A stretch of DNA of 64,000 nucleotides. Origin: Lysobacter sp. GX 14042. GTDB taxonomy: Bacteria; Pseudomonadota; Gammaproteobacteria; Xanthomonadales; Xanthomonadaceae. Shown here piece by piece: positions 44,403 through 52,043 of this stretch. Numbering within the stretch: position 1 is the first letter of the stretch; every line of letters starts with the position of its first letter. The notes below the pieces were generated by a model, which saw only the letters and a list, made by a program, of their open reading frames with translations, was not told the origin of the DNA and did not search any database. The position numbers were made by a program, and so were the translations under genes. The stretch is from positions 434,001-498,000 of the forward strand of contig NZ_JAJUWY010000001.1 in the NCBI RefSeq assembly GCF_021390425.1, in the 5' to 3' direction.

Positions 44403-45068
44403 ATGCGCATCCTCGTCGTCGAAGATGACGACCTCATCGCCCGCGGCATCGTGGCCGGGCTGCGCGCGTACGGCTTCACCGCCGATACCGTGCCGTCCGT
44501 CGTCCAGGCCGAGCTCGCCCTGGCGCATGCCGCCTGCGACGCGATGGTGCTCGACCGGGGCCTGCCGGACGGCGACGGACTCTCGCTCCTCGCCCGGCTT
44601 CGCGAGCGCGGGGACGCGCTGCCGGTCCTGCTGCTGACGGCCCGGGATGCGGTCGAGGACCGGATCGAGGGGCTGCAGGGCGGCGCCGACGACTACCTGG
44701 TCAAGCCCTTCGACCTCGGTGAGCTGGTGGCCCGGCTGCACGCGCTGATCCGCCGCGCCGGTGGGCGCAGCAGCAACCTCGTGGAAGCCGGCGGGCTGCG
44801 CTTCGACCCCAGCAGCGGAGACGCCTGGCTGGCCGGCGAGCCGGTCGAGCTCTCGCGCCGCGAATCCACCCTGCTCGCGAGCCTGGTCCAGGCCGACGGG
44901 CGCTGCCTGACGACCGAGCAGATCAAGGACCGGCTGTACGGGCTGGACCAGGAGGTCGCCAGCAACGCCGTCAACGTCCACGTCCACAACCTGCGCCGCA
45001 AGCTCGGCGCCGACGTGGTCGAGACAGTGCGCGGGCTGGGCTACCGCTTCGGCTGGGCACGCCGGTGA
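44403..45068 (+). CDS. OmpR-family response regulator (QseB/PmrA-like)
   Basis: A 221-residue regulator. Receiver domain: EDDD acidic patch near the start, phospho-acceptor D51 in MVLDRGLPDGDG, and K in DYLVKPFDLGEL. The C-terminal winged helix (about 125-220) ends NAVNVHVHNLRRKLGADVVE, TVRGLGYRFGWARR. Likely autoregulated and regulates nearby genes through the 44303 repeat. The stop overlaps the kinase GTG (GTGA). Confidence 0.9.
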   Translation: MRILVVEDDDLIARGIVAGLRAYGFTADTVPSVVQAELALAHAACDAMVLDRGLPDGDGLSLLARLRERGDALPVLLLTARDAVEDRIEGLQGGADDYLVKPFDLGELVARLHALIRRAGGRSSNLVEAGGLRFDPSSGDAWLAGEPVELSRRESTLLASLVQADGRCLTTEQIKDRLYGLDQEVASNAVNVHVHNLRRKLGADVVETVRGLGYRFGWARR

Positions 45069-46390
45069 GCCTGCGGCTGCGCCTGCTGCTCACCATCGGC
45101 CTGGCGCTCGCCGTGCTGTGGGGCGGCGCCGCGGTGTGGATGTTCCGCGACCTGGATCGCAACCTGCAGCACACGCTCGACGAGCGGCTGGCGATGTCGG
45201 CGCGCATGGTCGCCGGCCTGCTCACCCAGTCGGGCCAGGGAAGCGCCTCGATGGTGTCCGCCGAAGGGGCGCTTTCGGTGCCCGGTGCCCAGGGCATGGC
45301 CTGCCAGGTCCGCTCCCTGCGGGGCGAGGTGATCGCCACCACCCGCGAAGCGGACCGGGCGCCGCTTGACATGAGCGCGCCCGGCTACCGCACCACCCTG
45401 ATCGATGGTCATCCCTGGCGCACCTACACCCTGCGGACCGACAGCTTCGACATCACCACCGCCGATCGCCTCGACGAGCGCTCCCTGCTCCGCCGGCGCA
45501 TCGCCCTGGCCGCGGGCGTGCCGTTCCTGATCGCAGCCCTTGGGGGCCTGATCGCGCTCTGGTTCGGCACCGGCCGCGCGCTCGCCCCGCTGGCCGGCCT
45601 GCGCCGGCGCCTGGCACAACGACCCGCCGACGCCACGGACCCGGTGGACGGCAGCCAGCTGCCCGCGGAACTGCGCCCGCTGATCGACGCGCTGAACGGG
45701 CTGCTGGAGCGGATGCGCCAGGCCATCCAGCGCGAACGCAGCTTCACCAACGACGCCGCCCACGAACTGCGCACTCCGCTCACCGTCATCGATACCCACC
45801 TGCAGGTGGCAGGGCTTACCGACGGCGCGGAGGCACGGCAGGCGTTGCAGGACGCGAGCACCGGCGTCGAGCGCATGCGCGGCACGCTCGAGCAACTGCT
45901 GATGCTCGCCCGCATCGAGGGCCGGCAGTCCTTCGGGGAAGGCATGCACATCAGCGCTGGCGAGGCGGTTTCGCGGGCGATCACCGTGGCCGGGGACGAC
46001 GCCGCGGAGAGGACGAGGGTCACGATCGAAGGGAACGATCCCGGGCCCGTGCTGGACGTGCCCCCCCAGCTTGCCGTGGTCGCCCTGCGCAACCTGATCG
46101 TCAATGCCCTGCGCTACTCCCCTGCGTCCAGCCGGGTGGACGTGGAAGTGCGTCAGCCGGCCCCCGCCCAGGTCCGCTTCATCGTGTCCGACCACGGGAA
46201 CGGCATGGACGGCGACGAAATCCAGGCCGCGACCCGGCGCTTCTGGCGCGGCACGCAGCCCCAGCCTGGCAGCGGCCTTGGCCTGACGCTGGTGGAGGCG
46301 ATCGCGGAGCGGTTTGGCGGCTCGCTCCTGCTCTCGCCGCGCCAGCCCCAAGGCCTGGTGGTCGAGCTGACCCTTCAGGTCCGGCCATGA
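45065..46390 (+). CDS. Sensor histidine kinase (QseC/PmrB-like)
   Basis: A 441-residue kinase with helices at about 6-26 and 147-170, a 120-residue periplasmic sensor between them, a HAMP-like linker, the H box FTNDAAHELRTPLTVID with H233, N box LRNLIVNALRYSP, and G boxes DHGNGMDGDE and GSGLGLTLVEAIAERFGG. The periplasmic part has no metal-binding cluster I recognise. Coupled by 4-bp overlap to the regulator gene. GTG start. Confidence 0.92.
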   Translation: MSLRLRLLLTIGLALAVLWGGAAVWMFRDLDRNLQHTLDERLAMSARMVAGLLTQSGQGSASMVSAEGALSVPGAQGMACQVRSLRGEVIATTREADRAPLDMSAPGYRTTLIDGHPWRTYTLRTDSFDITTADRLDERSLLRRRIALAAGVPFLIAALGGLIALWFGTGRALAPLAGLRRRLAQRPADATDPVDGSQLPAELRPLIDALNGLLERMRQAIQRERSFTNDAAHELRTPLTVIDTHLQVAGLTDGAEARQALQDASTGVERMRGTLEQLLMLARIEGRQSFGEGMHISAGEAVSRAITVAGDDAAERTRVTIEGNDPGPVLDVPPQLAVVALRNLIVNALRYSPASSRVDVEVRQPAPAQVRFIVSDHGNGMDGDEIQAATRRFWRGTQPQPGSGLGLTLVEAIAERFGGSLLLSPRQPQGLVVELTLQVRP

Positions 46391-46468
46391 CCGGCGCGGA
46401 ACGCCTCGGCTCCCGCACACCGGGCTGGGTGGCGGTGCTCTACCAGGCGCTGGCTCCGCCGGGAGAAG

Positions 46469-46499
46469 TTGACCTTGCAACCATGGCAACCCCGACACT
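46469..46499 (+). promoter_or_regulatory. MerR/CueR-type promoter with 19-bp spacer
   Basis: -35 TTGACC at 46469-46474 and -10-like GACACT at 46494-46499 are 19 bp apart, the overlong spacer typical of MerR-family promoters, and the spacer holds the imperfect dyad TTGCAACCATGGCAA. CueR-type promoters of copper genes have this form (TTGACCTT...ACACT). It lies 38 bp before the truncated copZ ATG and inside no gene. Confidence 0.7.
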
Positions 46500-46536
46500 G
46501 CCCGCTAACCGGGATTCCCCCAACTGGAGAAGAGCA

Positions 46537-46620
46537 ATGCAACTGAAAGTGGAAGGCATGACCTGCGCCCATTGCGAGCGCGCCGTCCAGAAAGCGGTGG
46601 CCGACCTCGCGGGCGCCGGG
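46537..46620 (+). pseudogene. Truncated copper chaperone (CopZ-like heavy-metal-associated domain)
   Basis: ATG 46537, with GGAGAAGAG upstream, starts MQLKVEGMTCAHCERAVQKA, which holds the metal-binding MTCAHC and first helix of a CopZ/HMA domain. After VADLAGAGG (near 46620) homology ends, though the frame stays open to 46872 as antisense of the next gene. A complete HMA domain needs about 65 residues; only about 28 are present. Without the second half the ferredoxin-like fold cannot form. Confidence 0.75.
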
Positions 46621-46645
46621 GGTTCCTTCCCGGCACCCTGCCCCG

Positions 46646-47440
46646 TCACTCCCCGTCGTCGTCCACGCCCGCCGCCTTCCAGTAGCCGGTCGAGCGGATC
46701 CAGTCCTTGGGCACGCCGCGCCCGCCCTCGATCGACTTGCGCATCCCGCGCACCCGGCGCGACTCGCAGGCCACCCACCAGAAGGTGTCGTCTTCGGGCG
46801 CCAGCGTGTCCAGGGCCTTCTCCAGCAGATCGCTCTGCGCGGCCGGGGCGCCATTACGCGGTAGCCAGGTGACCTGGGCGTCGGCCCGGGTCTCCAGTGG
46901 CTGGCGGTCGGCGCCCTCCGGGATCTCGACCAGCACGGTCGCCTTGCGCCCCTCGGGCATCTCTTCCAGCCAGCGGGCGATCGCCGGCAGCGCGCTTTCG
47001 TCGCCGGCCAGGACGTAATGGTCGAAATCATCGGCGACCATGAACGAGCCACGCGGGCCGCCAAAGGCGATGGGGTCGCCGGGCTTCGCATTCTCCGCCC
47101 AGGTGCTGGCCGGGCCCTCGCCGTGCACGACGAAGTCGATGGCGAGCGTGCCAGCGGCCGCGTCGTGGTGGCGCGGGGTGTAGTCGCGCATCGGCGAGGG
47201 CGCCTTGCCGACCGGGAACTCGGGGCCGTTCTCGCCCATCTTCGGGGTGATGAACTCACCGTCGGAATTGGGGAAGAACATCTTGACGTGGTCGTCCGGC
47301 GCGCCGCTGTGGAAGCCCTCCAGCTCCGGCCCGCCGACGACGATGCGGCGCATGTGCGGGGTCAGGTCGACCACCTCGCGGACCTCGACGCGGCGGAAGA
47401 CGGTGTCGTGCCGCACCCGGCGGCTTTCGTGCAGGGTCAT
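46646..47440 (-). CDS. Siderophore-interacting protein (ferric-siderophore reductase, YqjH/ViuB-like)
   Basis: A 264-residue flavoprotein that reduces ferric siderophores with NADPH. The FAD-binding domain has VDLTPHMRRIVVGGPELEGF and MRDYTPRHHD; the NAD-binding SIP domain has FDHYVLAGDESALPAIARWL, TVLVEIPE and a C-terminal WIRSTGYWKAAGVDDDGE. Family length is normal. It is followed upstream (40 bp) by a PadR gene, the same pairing as E. coli yqjH-yqjI. Confidence 0.9.
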   Translation of the reverse strand: MTLHESRRVRHDTVFRRVEVREVVDLTPHMRRIVVGGPELEGFHSGAPDDHVKMFFPNSDGEFITPKMGENGPEFPVGKAPSPMRDYTPRHHDAAAGTLAIDFVVHGEGPASTWAENAKPGDPIAFGGPRGSFMVADDFDHYVLAGDESALPAIARWLEEMPEGRKATVLVEIPEGADRQPLETRADAQVTWLPRNGAPAAQSDLLEKALDTLAPEDDTFWWVACESRRVRGMRKSIEGGRGVPKDWIRSTGYWKAAGVDDDGE

Positions 47441-47479
47441 GGGGCGTTCTCCATTGGAAAGGTGAGGCAGGCCGGGCGC

Positions 47480-48079
47480 TCAGTCACGCCCGGCCCGCGC
47501 GATGTCGGCGGCGGCACGCTGCAGGATCGCGGCGACCGCCGCGGCCCGCTCCGGGGGCCAGCGGGTGCCATGGCTGGCCAGGGCACGCTTGAGCGCGCCC
47601 ATGCCACTGCGCACCGGCGCCGGCGCGCCCGCCTTGACCAGCGTCCGCGCGCTCTCCTCGGTACGCAGCCGGGCCCGGGCCAGCGCTTCGGCGTTCGCCT
47701 CGACCCAGTTGCGTCCTTCGCTGGTCAGCGCCTGCAGGCGGCGGGCGCCCTCCTCCCTGACATCGACCAGGCCGTCGGCCTGCAGTTGCGCCAGCGCCGG
47801 ATACACCGCGCCGGCGCTGGGCTGGTACTGGCCGTGGAAGACCTCGCCAATCAGCTGGATCAGCTCGTAGCCGTGGCGTGGCTGTTGTTCCAGCAGGGCG
47901 AGCAGGAGCAGGCGCAGGTCGCCGTGGGCGAGCTTGTGGGGGGTGCGCTGGCGTGCGCGTTGGCCGCTCCGGACATCACGGTCGGCAGCGGTACTGGAGG
48001 ACGGTTCGGGCACGGACGAGTTCTGCGGGCGGACCAGGGACGTGACGATCCGCAAAACGATACATCTTTTATCTCGCAT
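47480..48079 (-). CDS. PadR-family transcriptional regulator (YqjI-like)
   Basis: A 199-residue PadR protein: winged helix about 50-130 (HGDLRLLLLALLEQQPRHGY, FHGQYQPSAGAVYPALAQLQ, ADGLVDVREEGARRLQALTS) plus a C-terminal helical tail. YqjI of E. coli is a nickel-responsive PadR repressor of the yqjH ferric reductase; adjacency to a YqjH-like gene supports the same role. The N-terminal part here is Arg/Ser-rich and lacks the metal-binding His/Cys cluster of YqjI. Start uncertain: ATG 48079 or a GTG near 48015. Confidence 0.82.
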   Translation of the reverse strand: MRDKRCIVLRIVTSLVRPQNSSVPEPSSSTAADRDVRSGQRARQRTPHKLAHGDLRLLLLALLEQQPRHGYELIQLIGEVFHGQYQPSAGAVYPALAQLQADGLVDVREEGARRLQALTSEGRNWVEANAEALARARLRTEESARTLVKAGAPAPVRSGMGALKRALASHGTRWPPERAAAVAAILQRAAADIARAGRD

Positions 48080-48207
48080 CAGCTATATCGAATCAAGAAC
48101 CGCAGCACCCCGCGTTCAGGCGAGAATGCCCGGGCCGGCAAGCGGCGATCCGACCCGGAATTGCAGCCGCGGCCCGTGCCCCGCCTGCAAGAACGTGAAC
48201 CTGGCCA

Positions 48208-48456
48208 CATGAGGGGAAGCATGAACATGCCCGCTTCCAGAGGCGTCTTCTCCAGGACGAACTGCAGCTCCTGGGCCAATGTCAGTTCGATGCCCGCAAG
48301 GGCGCCCATGACGACCAGGCCCATGAGCACGCCCGCCCGGATTTCCGGCTTGGCGAAGAGCGACATGTCGAGCATCGGCCGCCGGCTTGCGAGCTGGCAG
48401 ATGTAGAGCGCGAGGCATCCTGCCAGGAGGATCCCCACCGATCCCGCGGGAGGCAT
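48208..48456 (-). pseudogene. Fragment of an EmrB/QacA-type (DHA2) MFS transporter
   Basis: About 82 residues, PPAGSVGILLAGCLALYICQ onward to TPLEAGMFMLPLM, match a middle segment of 14-helix DHA2 drug exporters (PMLDMSLFAKPEIRAG, LTLAQELQFVL). After LPLM the frame becomes Arg-rich and runs on to 48079 without homology, and nothing upstream (48456 and beyond) continues the protein. Only a few helices out of 14 remain. Confidence 0.65.
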
Positions 48457-48660
48457 GTCCGGCTTCCACAACCTGGAGGGGCAAGTGCCGGGGGTGCACA
48501 CACTGCATCAGATGACCCATCTCCTGCTTGCCGAGCAGGTCCCCGCGGAGGGGCATGTGCTGGTGCTGGGCGCGGGCGGTGGAGTGGAACTCAAGGCATT
48601 TACGGACGCGCGCCCCGGGTGGCGCTTCACCGGAGTTGATCCATCTTCCGGGCCACGGCG
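48455..48660 (+). pseudogene. N-terminal fragment of a class I SAM methyltransferase
   Basis: From ATG 48455 with a GGGAGG ribosome site: MSGFHNLEGQVPGVHTLHQM, then HVLVLGAGGGVELKAFTDAR (SAM motif I) and WRFTGVDPS (motif II start). At about 48660 homology ends (SGPRRAARVFNRR) and the L,D-transpeptidase gene follows on the other strand. A whole enzyme has about 200-250 residues; about 65 are left. Confidence 0.65.
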
Positions 48661-48674
48661 CGCCGCACGCGTCT

Positions 48675-49373
48675 TCAATCGTCGCGTTGCGTAGTCCCGC
48701 GCCCCTGCGCAAACTCCGGGAAGGTCTCCGCCATCGAGGCCTCATCCGGCAAGACGTAGAACACCCCGCCGCGCTCGAACGTCGGGCTGATGACTTGCTC
48801 GTAAAACCCGGGCGAGACGTTGATGCACCCATGCGTGACGCGGTTGTCGTCCGGCGAAGGCGATGCAAGGCGTTCAGGGCGTTTCTCGGCGGGGACGCCG
48901 GTAGCGGTCGGATGGATGGAGACCGCGGAATCGTAGTCCACCCACAGCACGCGCCCGGCGTCCAGTGACGGGCCGAAGCCACCCACGAAGCGGCCGGCAG
49001 GGGTCGTGCGGTCGCGGCCCGGAATCTCGCGAAGCGCGAGGCCGGCGATGCCGGGGGCCGTATGGTCGCCGACCGCCGAGCCAAAGAGCCCGGGTGCCGC
49101 GCCGCGAAGCCGGCCGTCGCCGCCGAACACCAAAATCTGTGCGGCGGCCTTGTCCATGACCGCGAACGGGTAGCCCTGGTTGTCGTTGGATGCGACGACC
49201 CAGCCCGCGAGCTCGATCATCGTGCCGGACACATCCTGGCCTGGCGGAAGCTGGTCAACGGCAGCGACCGGTTGCGCGGAAGCATCCTTGGCGTTGGCCA
49301 CACCGAGGCTCGAGAACCCCAGCGCCAGTGCCAGCGCACCATGAAGGGCTCGGGTCGCAGAATGTGTACACAT
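48675..49373 (-). CDS. Secreted L,D-transpeptidase (YkuD domain)
   Basis: A 232-residue exported protein: signal peptide ALALALGFSSLGVANAKDAS, then a YkuD domain with the catalytic VTHGCINVSP (H181, G182, C183), PAGRFVGGF and DYDSAVSIHPTATG. L,D-transpeptidases cross-link peptidoglycan or attach lipoproteins to it. The next gene upstream encodes an Lpp-like lipoprotein, so such a coupling role is possible. ATG 49373; a few upstream residues are also open. Confidence 0.85.
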   Translation of the reverse strand: MCTHSATRALHGALALALGFSSLGVANAKDASAQPVAAVDQLPPGQDVSGTMIELAGWVVASNDNQGYPFAVMDKAAAQILVFGGDGRLRGAAPGLFGSAVGDHTAPGIAGLALREIPGRDRTTPAGRFVGGFGPSLDAGRVLWVDYDSAVSIHPTATGVPAEKRPERLASPSPDDNRVTHGCINVSPGFYEQVISPTFERGGVFYVLPDEASMAETFPEFAQGRGTTQRDD

Positions 49374-49419
49374 ACGGATGGGATGGTTCCTTGGAGCGAA
49401 TACGGGGCAAACACAAGCA

Positions 49420-49449
49420 GACCCGGTGGCCAGCAAAGGCCACCGGGTC
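49420..49449 (-). terminator. Strong hairpin between the Lpp-like gene and the L,D-transpeptidase gene
   Basis: Perfect 12-bp stem GACCCGGTGGCC / GGCCACCGGGTC with loop AGCAAA. On the minus strand it follows the lipoprotein stop by 9 bp and is followed by a weak T-rich stretch (TGCTTGTGTTTG). It should end the short lipoprotein message. Confidence 0.75.
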
Positions 49450-49458
49450 TCGCTTCAA

Positions 49459-49728
49459 CTAACCGCGAGGCACGCGACGCGGCGCGGCTTCGAGTTGCTG
49501 GACGCGGCTTTCCATCTGGTCCAGCCGCTGGTTGGCCTGTCGCGCGGACTGATTCGCGGATTCGGCGCTCTGGGCCGCACTCTGCACCCGCGTGTCGAGT
49601 TGATCGAGGCGTGAGTTGATCCCTGCAAACTCATCGCTATAGGTGGCGCAGGCGCTCAGGCCCAAGGTTGCGACGATCGCCACACCGAGCGTTCGCGCCG
49701 TCACCAGATGTTGCTTGGTCAGAAACAT
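49459..49728 (-). CDS. Lpp/OprI-like coiled-coil lipoprotein
   Basis: An 89-residue lipoprotein with lipobox GLSAC (Cys27) and a heptad-repeat coiled coil (FAGINSRLDQLDTRVQSAAQ, NQSARQANQRLDQMESRVQQ). It resembles Lpp and OprI, trimeric outer-membrane lipoproteins, but ends RRVPRG instead of the C-terminal lysine by which Lpp is joined to peptidoglycan. ATG 49728 follows a strong AGGAGGATT ribosome site, suggesting high expression. Its own terminator follows. Confidence 0.85.
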   Translation of the reverse strand: MFLTKQHLVTARTLGVAIVATLGLSACATYSDEFAGINSRLDQLDTRVQSAAQSAESANQSARQANQRLDQMESRVQQLEAAPRRVPRG

Positions 49729-49851
49729 GCCAATCCTCCTTCGTCTGGGGTAGCCGGAATATAGCGGTCTTCTCGTTGACGCCATGATCCGCCTTCAGCT
49801 GACGTTGGAGTGCGTGGATGCGCTGTGAAACCCCTCCGCATTCTCTTGCAT

Positions 49852-49871
49852 TTAGTCCCGATCGGGACTAA
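49852..49871. promoter_or_regulatory. Perfect 20-bp palindrome in the promoter of the Xre-RES operon
   Basis: TTAGTCCCGATCGGGACTAA is a full dyad. It exactly fills the 17-bp spacer and -10 edge between a possible -35 TTGCAT (49846-49851) and -10 TAACGT (49869-49874), 12 bp before the antitoxin ATG. A bound repressor would block RNA polymerase. The -10 to ATG distance suggests a very short or absent leader. Confidence 0.75.
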
Positions 49872-49883
49872 CGTGAGCCTGCC

Positions 49884-50279
49884 ATGGCACTTCCCGCTTC
49901 CAACCCGTCTCCCCTCACCCGTCGTGACCTCACCGCTCCGGCGCTGCGCGCGTTCTTCAACATCACGCGCCTGTGGGACCTGAGCACCGAGCAGGAGCGC
50001 ACGCTGTTGGGCAGTCCCGGCCGGTCCACCTTCTTCCGCTGGAAGCGCGACCTCGACGGCGCCCTGCCCCACGACGTGCTCGAACGCATCAGTTACCTGC
50101 TGGGCATCTACAAGGCGCTGGAGATCCTGTTCCCGGAACCGAAACAGGCCGACGCCTGGGTGAAGCGGCCCAGCGAGGCACCAGTCTTTGGCGGGCAAAG
50201 TGCGCTGGAGCGGATGCTCGGGGGCCAGGTGGCCGACCTGTTCGTGGTGCGGCAGTACCTGGACGCACAGCGCGGATGA
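49884..50279 (+). CDS. Xre/MbcA/ParS-type antitoxin (DUF2384)
   Basis: A 131-residue antitoxin. The N-terminal part has the helix-turn-helix-like LRAFFNITRLWDLSTEQERT, LLGSPGRSTFFRWKRDLDGA; the C-terminal DUF2384 toxin-binding domain has LERISYLLGIYKALEILFPE and GGQSALERMLGGQVADLFVV. This is the MbcA/ParS/Xre family that neutralises RES toxins and represses its promoter through the upstream palindrome. Its TGA overlaps the ATG of the toxin gene. Confidence 0.9.
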   Translation: MALPASNPSPLTRRDLTAPALRAFFNITRLWDLSTEQERTLLGSPGRSTFFRWKRDLDGALPHDVLERISYLLGIYKALEILFPEPKQADAWVKRPSEAPVFGGQSALERMLGGQVADLFVVRQYLDAQRG

Positions 50280-50980
50280 ACCTGGCCAAGGCGATCCGGC
50301 GCAGGCAGCTCACCTGGCGGCCCAGCTACCGGATCGTCCCCAGTCGCTTCCCGCCGGTGGGGCTGTTCGACCGCATCGCCTCGCCCGGGGACCTGGACGC
50401 GCTGTTCGAGCTGGAGGGCCTGACCAATCCGCGACTGCGCCAGGAAGCAGGCGACATCTCGATGGTGCCGCCGGGGCGCCGGATCAGCGGCTCGGGCACC
50501 ACGCCCATCATGGCCGCCTTCACCCACACCCCACCGGACGGCTCGCGCTTTTCCGACGGCAGCTGGGGCGTGTACTACGCCGCCCGCGAGCGCGACACCG
50601 CGATCGCCGAAACCGTGTACCACCGCGAAATCTTCCTGCGCCAGACCCGCGAGCCGGCCTTCGTGCTGCAGATGCGCTGCTACCTGGCCGATGTGTCCGG
50701 GCGGCTGCACGACATCCGCGGCGGCTGGCCGGAACTGCACGACCCCGACAGCTACGCCGCCAGCCAGGCCACCGCGCGCCGGCTGCACCGCGCCGGCAGC
50801 GACGGCATCGTCTACGACAGCGTGCGCCGCCGCGGCGGGCAATGCGCGGCCGTGTTCTACCCGGACCTGGTGTCGCCGGTGGTCCAGGGACCGCACCTGC
50901 ACTACCACTGGGATGGCGAGCGGATCTCCCACTACAGCGTGATCGAGGAAGTCGGTTCGGTGGATGCGCTGAACCGTTGA
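50276..50980 (+). CDS. RES-domain toxin (NAD-consuming)
   Basis: A 234-residue RES protein, the toxin partner of Xre antitoxins. RES toxins deplete NAD (phosphorolysis or hydrolysis). The conserved residues are present: Arg in YRIVPSRFPPVG, the Tyr and Glu in GVYYAARERDTAIAETVYH (E112) and the Ser in GIVYDSVRRRGGQ. ATG overlaps the antitoxin stop (ATGA). Confidence 0.92.
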   Translation: MNLAKAIRRRQLTWRPSYRIVPSRFPPVGLFDRIASPGDLDALFELEGLTNPRLRQEAGDISMVPPGRRISGSGTTPIMAAFTHTPPDGSRFSDGSWGVYYAARERDTAIAETVYHREIFLRQTREPAFVLQMRCYLADVSGRLHDIRGGWPELHDPDSYAASQATARRLHRAGSDGIVYDSVRRRGGQCAAVFYPDLVSPVVQGPHLHYHWDGERISHYSVIEEVGSVDALNR

Positions 50981-51047
50981 GGCGCAACGGGCGCAACACC
51001 CCTCACCCCACTACCGCGCTCACGACGGTCGGCGCACTATCCGCGCC

Positions 51048-51827
51048 ATGACGCCCCTCGAAGTCACCCCGGAACACCTCCAGGCCCTCGTGCCGTTCAT
51101 CGTGGTGGGTTTCCTGGCCCAGCTGATCGACGGCGCACTGGGCATGGCCTTCGGCGTCATCACCAGCACCCTGCTGGTCGGCGTGCTCGGGGTGCCCCCG
51201 GCACGCGCCTCGGCGAGCGTGCACCTGGTGGAGGCGTTCACCACCGCCGCCTCCGGCATCAGCCACATCGTCCAACGCAACGTGGACTGGCGGCTGTTCT
51301 CGCGCTTGGCATTGCCGGGGATGGCGGGCGGGATCGGCGGCGCGTACCTGTTGTCGAACATCAACGGCGCCCTGGCCCGGCCGTTCGTCACCGGCTACCT
51401 GGTGCTGGCCGGCCTGTACCTGGGCTGGCGTGCCTGGCGGATGCGTACCGACCTGCCGCCACGCCGGGCGAAGGTGGTGGCACCGCTGGGCCTGGTGGGC
51501 GGGTTCCTGGATGCCGCCGGGGGCGGCGGCTGGGGTCCGGTGGTCTCCTCCAACCTGCTGCTGCAGGGCACCGATCCGCGCACCACCATCGGCACGGTGA
51601 ACGTCGCCGAATTCGCCCTCACCCTCACCATCTCGCTGGCGTTCCTGGTGAGCCTGGGACTGACCGCGTTCACCACCGCGGCGGTCGGGCTGATCATCGG
51701 CGGGTTGTTGGCGGCGCCGCTGGGGGCGGTGCTGGCCAAGCGGGTTCGTCCGCGCGTGTTGCTGGGGGCGGTTTCGGTGGTCTTGGTGGTCACCAGCACG
51801 TATGGGTTTGTGAGCTCGTTGGGGTAA
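51048..51827 (+). CDS. TSUP-family permease (TauE/SafE), second copy type
   Basis: A 259-residue membrane protein with about eight helices and the two half-signatures LIDGALGMAFGVITSTLLVG and LDAAGGGGWGPVVSSNLLLQ. This GGGGWGP form is the more typical TauE/SafE wording (compare the shorter TSUP at 20843). Sulfur-anion export or import is likely; no cysteine or sulfonate genes are next to it. Confidence 0.88.
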   Translation: MTPLEVTPEHLQALVPFIVVGFLAQLIDGALGMAFGVITSTLLVGVLGVPPARASASVHLVEAFTTAASGISHIVQRNVDWRLFSRLALPGMAGGIGGAYLLSNINGALARPFVTGYLVLAGLYLGWRAWRMRTDLPPRRAKVVAPLGLVGGFLDAAGGGGWGPVVSSNLLLQGTDPRTTIGTVNVAEFALTLTISLAFLVSLGLTAFTTAAVGLIIGGLLAAPLGAVLAKRVRPRVLLGAVSVVLVVTSTYGFVSSLG

Positions 51828-52043
51828 GGGCCCTGCTGCGCATCCGGCACTTTGCCGACCTTGGCCCCGAACTTGGCCGCGCGGGCCCGAGCGGCACGCG
51901 GTCACATCCATGAAGCATCACGGCAGCCCAATGCGCGGATGACGTTCCGCGTGGTGCCTTTGTCCTGCCACGCCGACGCACGTTCCGGCGCGGCACCCCG
52001 GTGTGCGCCCCTCCCCACCGAAGACAAGGCAAGGCCCGTCCCC

